From Gammaproteobacteria bacterium (GTDB taxonomy: Bacteria; Pseudomonadota; Gammaproteobacteria; QNFN01), in the NCBI GenBank assembly GCA_003645555.1, contig QNFN01000114.1, positions 1-6,421 of the forward strand: a stretch of DNA of 6,421 nt. The letters run 5' to 3'. Shown here piece by piece: positions 1 through 6,185 of the stretch. Within the stretch, counting starts at the first letter, position 1, and every line of letters begins with the position of its first letter. A program made the position numbers and the translations under genes. The notes beneath the pieces were generated by a model, which made no database searches, was not told where the DNA came from, and saw only the letters and a list, made by a program, of their open reading frames with translations.

Positions 1-82
1 AAAAAGCGTAGCTCTGCGTTGGCAAAGCTTGGAATAGGCTCACTATTCCTGCATTTTTCCGCCTTGATCTACACATTTTGGC
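1..82. repeat. Long imperfect palindrome, likely dispersed intergenic repeat
   Basis: The outer arms AAAAAGCGTAG (1-11) and CTACACATTTT (69-79) pair at 9 of 11 positions. The inner arms are looser: TGCGTTGGCAAAGC on the left against GCATTTTTCCGCCTTG on the right. The centre is a perfect 7-bp hairpin, GGAATAG (31-37) and CTATTCC (43-49), with a 5-nt loop. The segment is more AT-rich than the genes beside it and holds no plausible coding frame. The nested symmetry suggests a mobile or REP-like intergenic element, or the remnant of one. From memory, similar intergenic text occurs in other gammaproteobacterial genomes, but this could not be checked here. The element may extend left of the window or right to about 113. 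Confidence 0.5.
31..58 (+). terminator. Terminator-like hairpin at the palindrome core
   Basis: A perfect 7-bp stem, GGAATAG (31-37) with CTATTCC (43-49), has loop GCTCA and is followed after four bases by five T (54-58). This could end a plus-strand transcript entering from the left. The stem is only moderately GC-rich and the T run is displaced, so it may be just the centre of the surrounding palindrome. On the minus strand no T run follows the hairpin. Confidence 0.3.
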
Positions 83-125
83 TGTGCTCCTTAGTTACCG
101 AACTTCACGCATGGCCCACTAGCTT

Positions 126-153
126 CTTGAAATCACTCATGGTGACCCCATCT
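126..153 (+). promoter_or_regulatory. Sigma-32 (RpoH) heat-shock promoter of ibpA
   Basis: The -35 element CTTGAAA (126-132) and the -10 element CCCCATCT (146-153) are separated by 13 bp. Both match the RpoH consensus, CTTGAAA and CCCCATNT, at every defined base, with spacing in the accepted range. Transcription should begin about 6-8 nt downstream, near 159-161. That gives an ibpA leader of about 70 nt. Position and orientation fit the heat-shock gene that follows, so transcription is predicted to rise with RpoH level on heat or protein-folding stress. No competing sigma-70 promoter was evident in the same interval. Confidence 0.9.
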
Positions 154-159
154 TTGAGA

Positions 160-231
160 TAGCGGAGGCCATAACGGATCCGCGGGTGGGGCCACTGGCC
201 CCGAACCATATTGCTTGATGAGGATATGACC
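160..231 (+). promoter_or_regulatory. ROSE-type RNA thermometer in the ibpA leader
   Basis: Three consecutive hairpins fill the leader. Hairpin 1 (162-183) pairs GCGGA with TCCGC, then CC with GG across a small internal loop. Hairpin 2 (188-202) pairs GGGGCC with GGCCCC over loop ACT. Hairpin 3 (207-228) pairs CAUAUU, a bulged G213 and CUU with GAGGAUAUG over a 3-nt loop. Hairpin 3 carries the ROSE hallmark UUGCU (211-215) opposite the Shine-Dalgarno GAGGA (220-224), with G-U pairs and a bulged G that make it easy to melt. In known ROSE elements this hairpin blocks ribosome binding at low temperature and opens on heating. The function here is inferred from family knowledge and hand folding. 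Confidence 0.85.
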
Positions 232-690
232 ATGACTGCATATGACTTCTCTCCCCTGTACCGCTCGGCCATCGGCATTGATCGGCTGGCGCAGCTGATG
301 GAAAACACGCTGCGCACCGACACCCAACCGAGCTACCCCCCATACAACATCGAACTGGTCGACGAGAACAGCTACCGCATCACCATGGCGGTTGCCGGCT
401 TCGCCCAGGCCGAGGTCGAGATTGATGTCGAGAACGACACCCTGACCGTCGCCGGCAGCAAAGCGAAGGAGGAGGGCACGCAACGCTACCTGCACCAGGG
501 CATCGCCGCGCGCAGCTTCCAGCGCCAGTTCCAGCTCTCCGATCACGTCAAGGTCAAGGGTGCCCGGATGGAAAACGGCCTGCTGCACATCGAACTGCAG
601 CGCGAGATTCCCGAAGCACTGAAACCGCGGCGTATCGCCATAGAGAGCGGCGACGACAGCCAGCGCGTGATCGACGACCAGGCCGCCTGA
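232..690 (+). CDS. ibpA: Small heat-shock protein, IbpA/Hsp20 family
   Basis: This is a 152-residue ATP-independent holdase chaperone of the cytoplasm. It binds unfolding proteins and hands them to DnaK and ClpB for refolding. The N-terminus FSPLYRSAIGIDRL (6-19) and YPPYNIELVDENSYRI (35-50) match E. coli IbpA closely. The alpha-crystallin domain spans about 37-128 and includes the NGLLHIEL strand (115-122). The C-terminal IxI anchor used for oligomer assembly is I135-A-I137. ATG 232 is preferred because GAGGA (220-224) lies 7 nt upstream. An in-frame ATG at 226 is only 1 nt from that site and sits inside the thermometer hairpin, and a TTG at 211 is part of the anti-Shine-Dalgarno strand. The gene is monocistronic, with its own RpoH promoter and terminator. 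The tail after residue 138 is acidic and slightly longer than in E. coli. Confidence 0.95.
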   Translation: MTAYDFSPLYRSAIGIDRLAQLMENTLRTDTQPSYPPYNIELVDENSYRITMAVAGFAQAEVEIDVENDTLTVAGSKAKEEGTQRYLHQGIAARSFQRQFQLSDHVKVKGARMENGLLHIELQREIPEALKPRRIAIESGDDSQRVIDDQAA

Positions 691-718
691 CGGCCTCCGG
701 TCTCACGACTGAAATGAT

Positions 719-748
719 GAGGGCCCTGCGAGGGGCCCTCTCTTTTTT
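719..748 (+). terminator. Intrinsic terminator of ibpA
   Basis: A perfect 8-bp GC-rich stem pairs GAGGGCCC (719-726) with GGGCCCTC (733-740) over a 6-nt loop. TCTTTTTT (741-748) follows at once. It begins 28 nt after the ibpA stop codon, so the ibpA transcript should end here before meeting the convergent transporter gene. On the opposite strand the hairpin is not followed by a T run, so it looks one-directional. Confidence 0.93.
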
Positions 749-836
749 CCCAGGCCGGGCTCCTGCGTCGTCTGCCGTTGATCGGGAAACGGGGTCGGCG
801 CGCCTTGCTCAGCAACTCCCAGGGAAGTCCCTCGAA

Positions 837-866
837 CAGCTGGTGAAAATCACGGAACACCAGCTG
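837..866. repeat. 9-bp perfect inverted repeat in the ibpA/transporter gap
   Basis: CAGCTGGTG (837-845) and CACCAGCTG (858-866) are perfect complements around a 12-nt spacer. The 253-nt gap between the ibpA terminator and the transporter stop contains no gene I can support. The frames through it have unremarkable composition, run over the terminator or antisense to ibpA, and show no recognisable family. The inverted repeat has no T run on either side. It could be a processing hairpin or operator-like site, part of a factor-dependent end for the minus-strand transcript, or chance. Confidence 0.4.
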
Positions 867-979
867 ACGCACCTGAAATGCCACCGTGATGCGAACCCGC
901 ATACAGGGGCGCCTGATCGCACGCGAGACGGGCGGCATCGCTCCCGATGGAGACAGTAGATTCCGCAGGTTCCGAATAG

Positions 980-995
980 GCAGATCTTCATCTGC
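980..995 (-). terminator. Hairpin just after the transporter stop codon
   Basis: GCAGAT (980-985) and ATCTGC (990-995) form a perfect 6-bp stem over a 4-nt loop, beginning 6 nt past the minus-strand stop codon of the transporter gene. Outer bases 963-968 (CCGCAG) and 992-997 (CTGCGG) give an alternative longer-range pairing. No T run follows on the minus strand, so this is not a standard intrinsic terminator. It may protect the 3' end or pause polymerase. Confidence 0.3.
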
Positions 996-1001
996 GGTGA
1001 C

Positions 1002-3173
1002 CTAGTCTTCCTCCACGCCCCACTTCAGCACGTCACGCATGATCGACCACCGGGGTGTTTTCGGGACCGCGTTCTTTCCCTGAATCCAGTAGTCGTAGAG
1101 CTGCTCGATCCGGCCGGCGCTGCGCTTGAGCTCCAGCCAGCTGTTGAAGAAGTTGCGCAGCTCCGCATTACCCAGGGCCACGGCGTAGGAGGCCGGGAAC
1201 GACGTGATGCCGTCGCGCCGGTAAACCGTGGTGTATTCGGGCTTGAGCAGGGTCCAGGTCTTGCCTGCCTCGAGGCTGATCAGCAGGGCGTCGTAATTCT
1301 CGCCGTCGTCATCGAAAAAGGCCTTGTCGGAATCGACTTTCAGGAAGCTCATGTTGGGAAAGCGCTTCTCGAGCTCCGGGATCAGGGCATAGTCGCCAAC
1401 CGTCGCTATATGCAAGGTGCCGGCCCGGACGATTATTTCGTTGTTCTCGAACTCGTCGGCCCGGTGATCTTTCACCACCAGCGCGTAGTGCAGGTCGATC
1501 ACCGGGGTGGTGAAGTTGAGCTCCGCGAGCCGTGACGCCGTGACCTGGATGCCGGAGACGGCGATGTCGAACTGGCCGCTGTTGAGCCCTTCGTTGGCGA
1601 GATCGAGTCGGTAGGGGACAAACTCGGCCTTGAGTTCCATGTCCCTCACCAGGTCCTGCATCAGCGCGACGTCGAAGCCGACCAGCTCTTCGCTGGCATT
1701 GAAGTAGGAGAATGGCACCTGGTGGGGGTTGTAGCCGATCCGCAGCACGCCACTGGCACGGATCTCCGCCATCGAACGTGGTCTGTGCCCGCCGCCGGTC
1801 GGCTTCTCCTTGAATGCCAGCGCGGCCGGTGGCAGCTTGTCGGCGACGCGCATGTTCCGTACCACTTCGTCCATGGTGTACTCGCTGCTGACCATGGTAC
1901 TTAGCAGCGTGTAGCTGCCGACGAGCACCGCGCCGAACAGCAAGGGCGTCGCGATACCGTAGATCATCAGGCGATGCAGACTGATCCGGGCCACGCCAGC
2001 CAGCATGGCGGTCCCGCCGACGGCCAGGATGAAGATGTTCATCGCCGCGAGTAGCGACGTAAACCGGCCGGTAAGCAGGCTCGAGACCACGTAGAGCTGG
2101 AACAGGTCCCCGGGGAGTTCCAGCGAATCGAGCAGCATGGGTACGGTCAGGTAGACACTGCCGAACAGGCTGATCAGGCCGTTGATGGCCATTGGCAGGT
2201 ACTCGACGAAACTGAGCTCGGTACCGGAAAACCAGGCCGCGAACAGGACAAAAATGATGGTCAGCATCTTGCCGAGATTGGGGAAGCTGAACACCACGGG
2301 AACGATGATCTCCGCGTAGGCGTCGGTCTCCTCGGTGGCCAGGTCGTACTTCTTGTACAGGTCCTTGGTGCGCTCGATCAGGATCGGCAGCACGATGAAG
2401 ATGTTGCCGGCGGCAAACGCGGTGATGATGGCGTCTTTTGCAATGCCTGAGACGTCCCGGAACTTGAACGGGGTGAACATCACGACGATGGCCGGCAGCA
2501 CCCAGTAAGCGAGCAGCAGGGTCATGATGATGTGCGCCGCGAAATAGACCTGCAGGCGCTCGAACTCCTCCACCGCCATGGTGCCCGCGGTCGCCGCGGT
2601 CATGGCGAAAATGCCGACCGGCATCAGCTTCACGATGTAACCCGTGACCGTGTTGAAAGCCTCGCCCAAGGTGGTCAGCTGGTCCATCAGCGCCTTCTTC
2701 TCCTTGATGCCGATGAGTGCGATGCCGACGGCGACACAAAAGACGACGATCGCTGGAACGTAGCTGTTGGAGAGAGAAAAGAAGGGATTGGATGGAATGT
2801 AGAGGTCGACCAGGTTGATCGGTTCCGGTCGTTCCAGCAGGGCTGTGCTGAAGAAAGCGGCCGACTCGAACTCGGGGAAGATGAACTGGATGGTGTAGAT
2901 CGCCAACAGCCCCACAACCCACAACAACAGCATCAGCTTGCCGACCTGGACACCCAATGATCTCGCCTGTGCGTAGGACATCTTGCCCAGGCTGGTCATC
3001 AGTGAAACCACGATGTAGGGGATGATGGTCATCTGCAGGAGCTTGATGAAGGCGTCGCCAATCACCCCCATCCAGGCGACCGATTCACCGAAAAACAGCC
3101 CGGTGACGATGCCCAGGGCGAAACAGACAAGCACCAGCGTGGAGAGGCTCATCTTGCGCATCGACTTGATCAT
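1002..3173 (-). CDS. SDF symporter domain fused to a periplasmic solute-binding domain
   Basis: This 723-residue inner-membrane protein is a predicted secondary transporter of organic acids or amino acids. Residues about 8-395 form a dicarboxylate/amino-acid:cation symporter (SDF, GltP/DctA superfamily) domain with about eight membrane spans and two re-entrant loops. An extra hydrophobic segment follows at about 402-426, preceded by basic residues (RISLHR, 396-401). Residues about 468-700 form a family-3 solute-binding domain: GVLRIGY (475-481), PFSY (487-490), LVGFDVAL (497-504), then R548 in TASR, equivalent to the carboxylate-binding Arg of HisJ. The usual symporter signatures are altered: the Ser-rich loop reads AFAAGNIFIVLP (252-263), and SFPNLGKML (296-304) stands where NMDGT is expected. 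Start ATG 3173 has AGGAA (3187-3183) 9 nt upstream, overlapping the stop of the preceding glycosyltransferase gene, so the two are probably translationally coupled. Typical relatives are about 400-450 residues, so this is a true fusion. The substrate is unknown. Confidence 0.9.
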   Translation of the reverse strand: MIKSMRKMSLSTLVLVCFALGIVTGLFFGESVAWMGVIGDAFIKLLQMTIIPYIVVSLMTSLGKMSYAQARSLGVQVGKLMLLLWVVGLLAIYTIQFIFPEFESAAFFSTALLERPEPINLVDLYIPSNPFFSLSNSYVPAIVVFCVAVGIALIGIKEKKALMDQLTTLGEAFNTVTGYIVKLMPVGIFAMTAATAGTMAVEEFERLQVYFAAHIIMTLLLAYWVLPAIVVMFTPFKFRDVSGIAKDAIITAFAAGNIFIVLPILIERTKDLYKKYDLATEETDAYAEIIVPVVFSFPNLGKMLTIIFVLFAAWFSGTELSFVEYLPMAINGLISLFGSVYLTVPMLLDSLELPGDLFQLYVVSSLLTGRFTSLLAAMNIFILAVGGTAMLAGVARISLHRLMIYGIATPLLFGAVLVGSYTLLSTMVSSEYTMDEVVRNMRVADKLPPAALAFKEKPTGGGHRPRSMAEIRASGVLRIGYNPHQVPFSYFNASEELVGFDVALMQDLVRDMELKAEFVPYRLDLANEGLNSGQFDIAVSGIQVTASRLAELNFTTPVIDLHYALVVKDHRADEFENNEIIVRAGTLHIATVGDYALIPELEKRFPNMSFLKVDSDKAFFDDDGENYDALLISLEAGKTWTLLKPEYTTVYRRDGITSFPASYAVALGNAELRNFFNSWLELKRSAGRIEQLYDYWIQGKNAVPKTPRWSIMRDVLKWGVEED

Positions 3174-3185
3174 GCGGCGTAGTTC

Positions 3186-4322
3186 CTAGGCACTGATCTT
3201 CTGGTTATCCTGGCACTGATTGTAAGTCTGCAGGTAGCGATCGACCTGCCGGTCCCAGAGAAAGTGATCGATGGCCCTCTGGCGGCCGTTCCTGGCCAGT
3301 TTTTCGTGCAGAACGTCGTCTCGGCACAACGCGACCACATGGTCGGCCAGGCCCTGATGATCATCCGGGTCGGCGGTCAGCCCGGTCTCGCCGTGAACCA
3401 CGACCTCGGGGATGCCGTCCCTGGTGCTGGTCACCGGCGGCACACCGGATGCCATCGCTTCCAGCGACACCATGCCGAACGACTCGGTGTAGCTCGGCTG
3501 CAGCACGCAATCAGCGTTGGGAATGATCGCCTCGATGGGGTTGACCTTGCCCATGAAGGTCACCCGATTGGCGATCTTCAGTTCGCGGCACAAAACCTTG
3601 ACCTGCTCCAGTTCCGGGCCATCACCAATCAGCACCAGCCGGGCCCTGACCTTGCGCACCGCTCTGGCGAAGGCTTTGACGACACCCGCGGTATTTTTCG
3701 GTAGGCGGAAATTGGACACGTGCATGACGATCTTTTCGCCATCCTCGGCCATGGTCCTGCGGGTTTCCAGCGACGCCAGTTCCGGCTTGAAGGCGTCGGG
3801 ATCGATGAAGTTGTGGATCACCTCGATGTCACGATCCAGGTGCAGGTGTTCTCGGATGTAGCGTCGTTGGAAATTGGAAACCGTCGTGACGACGTCGCTC
3901 TGGTCGATGCTGAACCGGTTCAGCGGGTAGAGCGGCCGGTCCTGCCCCAGCAGCGTCGAGTCGGTGCCGTGAATGGTGGTCACGGTGTGAAAATCCCTGC
4001 GACTGATCTGCCTGGCCAGGTGGACGCACAGCGAGTGCGGAATGGAGTAGTGGGCGTGCATGATCCCTACGTCGTGTTTTTCAGCGACCTCGGCAATCTT
4101 GGCGGTGAGCGAGAAGGTGTAGAGGCTGTCGTCGAACAGCGGATAGTAGACCGGCTCGACCGGGTGGAAATGGACGTTGCTCTCACGGCCGGAGAGCCGG
4201 AATGGCATGGCGCGGGAGATGAAGTGCACCTCGTGCCCGCGGTGCGCCAAGCCGATACCCAGCTGGGTCGCCACCAATCCCGAGCCGCCGATCGACGGGT
4301 GGCAGATGATCCCTACCTTCAT
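3186..4322 (-). CDS. bshA: BshA-like family 4 glycosyltransferase
   Basis: This is a 378-residue cytoplasmic GT-B glycosyltransferase. Close overall likeness to BshA, which transfers GlcNAc from UDP-GlcNAc to L-malate in the first step of bacillithiol synthesis, is seen throughout. HPSIGGSGLVATQLG (8-22) is the N-domain glycine loop. MPFRL (39-43), KIAEVAEKHDVGIMHAHYSI (75-94), HGTD (118-121) and HVSNFR (201-206) all have direct counterparts in Bacillus BshA. GDGPE (233-237) and the EX7E pair E280/E288 within ESFGMVSLEAMASGVP mark the C-terminal nucleotide-sugar domain. Length matches BshA. ATG 4322 is supported by GAGG (4336-4333) 10 nt upstream. It is first in a two-gene unit, with 12 nt to the transporter. 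No bshB or bshC partner is in view, and bacillithiol is unusual for Gammaproteobacteria, so the acceptor may be malate or another small acid. No convincing sigma-70 promoter was found upstream. Confidence 0.85.
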   Translation of the reverse strand: MKVGIICHPSIGGSGLVATQLGIGLAHRGHEVHFISRAMPFRLSGRESNVHFHPVEPVYYPLFDDSLYTFSLTAKIAEVAEKHDVGIMHAHYSIPHSLCVHLARQISRRDFHTVTTIHGTDSTLLGQDRPLYPLNRFSIDQSDVVTTVSNFQRRYIREHLHLDRDIEVIHNFIDPDAFKPELASLETRRTMAEDGEKIVMHVSNFRLPKNTAGVVKAFARAVRKVRARLVLIGDGPELEQVKVLCRELKIANRVTFMGKVNPIEAIIPNADCVLQPSYTESFGMVSLEAMASGVPPVTSTRDGIPEVVVHGETGLTADPDDHQGLADHVVALCRDDVLHEKLARNGRQRAIDHFLWDRQVDRYLQTYNQCQDNQKISA

Positions 4323-4426
4323 TGGCTTACCGCCTCGGTTTCAGCGGTCGTTACACAACCCGATGCCTGGTGGTGTATGGGCCCGCTTATCGGAGTTGGA
4401 CATGATTCCTTGATACGCAAGGTTAA

Positions 4427-4766
4427 ACATTAGCCGTTGGCGGAGGGTCTGCAAGGGGACGCCGCCTCTATCAGCCGCATTGCCGAGCCTGTCACGGTAA
4501 CGGCGGCAGAGGTGGCGGCGGTGCGGCCTCAGGCCTGGATCACGCGCCGCGGCCGACAAGACTCGCGGTAGGCACTCCAGGGAACATAACAACGACGGTG
4601 ACCTGTTCTGGCGGGTGACCCAGGGTGGAACCGTCGAACTCTTCCGCTCACAGTATCGGCCATGCCCGCATTCGAGCAGTCGCTCACGCTCGAAGAGCGT
4701 TGGGATGTCCTGGCCTACGTTCACGACGTCTTACACCGGGGATTCATCGAGGAGTGGCCCGAGTGA
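4427..4766 (+). pseudogene. Decayed class I c-type cytochrome
   Basis: Three successive reading frames together spell a small mono-haem cytochrome c. The first (4427-4618) contains RGRRLYQPHCRACHG, with the haem-attachment motif CRACH at 4481-4495, then a glycine-rich stretch, and ends at TGA 4616. The second (from about 4591) reads NDGDLFWRVTQGG. The third (about 4660-4766) reads MPAFEQSLTLEERWDVLAYV, with the axial Met codon at 4662-4664, and ends in TGA 4764. This is the normal cytochrome c order: CXXCH, DGDLFW, MPAF, ERW..LAYV. At least two frameshifts interrupt it. No start codon or convincing signal peptide precedes it; an in-frame TAA lies at 4424. Assembly error could explain one shift, but the missing N-terminus favours real decay. 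It occupies most of the 491-nt gap between mnmE and the glycosyltransferase gene; I see nothing else supportable there. Confidence 0.8.
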
Positions 4767-4813
4767 AAACGCCAGTTGTCTTGATGCCCAGGCGATGGCC
4801 GGCAGATCTGAGA

Positions 4814-6172
4814 CTACTTGCCGATGCAGAACTCGGCGAAGATCCGGCCGAGCAGGTCGTCGCTGGTCACCGCGCCGGTGATCTCGCCCAGCGCCTGCTG
4901 GGCGAGGCGCAGTTCTTCAGCGACCAGTTCCCCGGCGGCCTGCTCATCAAGCGCCACCCGGGCCTGACCAATGGCCTCCCCGGCCCGTTCCAGGGCATCG
5001 AGATGTCGGCGTCTGGCCATGAAATCACCTGCCTCAGAGCCGGAGTAACCGCTTACTTCCTTGAGATGGTCACGGAGCGTCTCGAAGCCGTCCCCGGTTT
5101 TTAGCGACAACGCGATTTCGGCACCGTCCGGGCCTTTGTCCGGTCCCGCAACGCGGCCACTGAGGTCGATCTTGTTACGAATCACGGTGACCGGCAGGCC
5201 GTCGGGCAGGGCCTTGAGCAGCGTCTGCTCAGCCAACGGGTCTCGATCTGTATCGTCGAGTACCAGCAAGGCGTGGTCCGCATGTTCCAGCGCCTCGCGG
5301 GCGCGGCGAATGCCCTCCCGCTCAACCGCATCATCGCTGTCGCGCAAGCCAGCCGTATCAACCAGGTGCAGCGGCAGGCCATCGAGCTGGACGTACTCCC
5401 TGAGCAGGTCGCGGGTGGTGCCGGGCACGTCGGTGACGATGGCCGATTCCTGGCCGGCGAAGCGGTTGAGCAGGCTCGACTTGCCAGCGTTCGGCGGCCC
5501 GGCGATGACTACGGTCAGGCCGTCATGTAGCAGCCGGCCACGTGCCGCCGCGTTATTCACCGCGTCGAGTTCACCGGCCAACTCGGCCAGACCGAGAGCG
5601 ACATGACCGTCAGAGAGGAAATCGATCTCTTCATCGGGAAAATCGATCGCTGCTTCAACATAAGTGCGCAACGTCGTCAGCTGCTCGATCAGCGCGTCGA
5701 TACGGACCGAAAAGGCGCCCTGCAGCGAGCGCAGCGCCGAGCGTGCGGCGGCCTCGCTGCCGCTGGCGATCAGGTCGGCAATCGCCTCGGCCTGGGCCAG
5801 GTCGAGCTTGCCGTTGAGGAATGCCCGCTCGGAGAACTCGCCGGGACGCGCCAGCCGTGTACCGAGCTCGAGCGTCCGTGCCAGCAGCCGATCGAGGACC
5901 ACCGGGCCACCGTGGCCGTGCAGTTCGAGTACATCCTCGCCGGTGAACGAGGCCGGGCCAGGGAAGTAGAGGGCAAGGCCGAAATCGAGCGGTTCGCCGT
6001 CGGCGCTGCGGAACGAGCGTAGCACCGCTTCACGTGGTGGCGGGCAGGTGCCGAGCAGGGCGGCAGCGATCTTTGGGGAGGCCGGACCGGAGAGGCGGAT
6101 GATGCCGATGCCACCGCGCCCGGACGGCGTGGCCAGGGCCGTGATGGTGTCGCTGGCGTCGTGTCCTGTCAC
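4814..6172 (-). CDS. mnmE: tRNA uridine-5-carboxymethylaminomethyl GTPase MnmE (TrmE)
   Basis: This 452-residue cytoplasmic GTPase works with MnmG to install the cmnm5/nm5 group on wobble uridine U34 of certain tRNAs, using a folate-derived one-carbon unit. The N-terminal folate-binding domain begins [22 protein letters not shown] (8-29) and contains [14 protein letters not shown] (76-89) and [22 protein letters not shown] (109-130). The inserted G domain has G1 GPPNAGKSS (225-233), G2 GTTRD (251-255), G3 DTAG (272-275) and G4 NKID (333-336). The protein ends in the family signature FCIGK (448-452) with its conserved Cys. The GTG start at 6172 is chosen because it gives the normal length (E. 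coli 454) and N-terminus. The frame stays open to 6394, but that extension is antigenic-free low-complexity Ser/Arg text inside yidC. The start lies 13 nt after the yidC stop with no clear Shine-Dalgarno, so translational coupling to yidC is likely. No strong terminator follows. Confidence 0.97.
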   Translation of the reverse strand: MTGHDASDTITALATPSGRGGIGIIRLSGPASPKIAAALLGTCPPPREAVLRSFRSADGEPLDFGLALYFPGPASFTGEDVLELHGHGGPVVLDRLLARTLELGTRLARPGEFSERAFLNGKLDLAQAEAIADLIASGSEAAARSALRSLQGAFSVRIDALIEQLTTLRTYVEAAIDFPDEEIDFLSDGHVALGLAELAGELDAVNNAAARGRLLHDGLTVVIAGPPNAGKSSLLNRFAGQESAIVTDVPGTTRDLLREYVQLDGLPLHLVDTAGLRDSDDAVEREGIRRAREALEHADHALLVLDDTDRDPLAEQTLLKALPDGLPVTVIRNKIDLSGRVAGPDKGPDGAEIALSLKTGDGFETLRDHLKEVSGYSGSEAGDFMARRRHLDALERAGEAIGQARVALDEQAAGELVAEELRLAQQALGEITGAVTSDDLLGRIFAEFCIGK

Positions 6173-6185
6173 GCCAGCCGGTGCG

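Noticed and set aside
139..151. Small hairpin ATGG/CCAT as a further thermometer stem
   Set aside because: It overlaps the spacer and -10 element of the RpoH promoter and would not be in the transcript.
543..938. 131-residue minus-strand open frame across the ibpA terminator
   Set aside because: It runs antisense over the end of ibpA and through the terminator stem, has biased Arg/Ser/Pro composition and no recognisable family.
714..959. 81-residue plus-strand open frame after ibpA
   Set aside because: Its proposed start lies just before the terminator stem, it has no ribosome binding site and no recognisable motifs.
1309..2922. 537-residue minus-strand open frame inside the transporter gene
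   Set aside because: It is a shadow frame with His/Arg/Gly-rich composition and no family motifs, while the overlapping transporter frame has clear domains. Long shadow frames are expected at this GC content.
4341..4429. Short leader peptide upstream of the glycosyltransferase gene (minus strand, up to 29 residues)
   Set aside because: A possible start at 4402 has AAGGA only 3 nt away, and the start at 4429 has no Shine-Dalgarno. There is no run of regulatory codons and no attenuator structure, so coding is not supported.
4770..4794. CGCC/GGCG hairpin with following T4 as mnmE terminator (minus strand)
   Set aside because: The stem is only 4 bp with a 17-nt loop, too weak to call.
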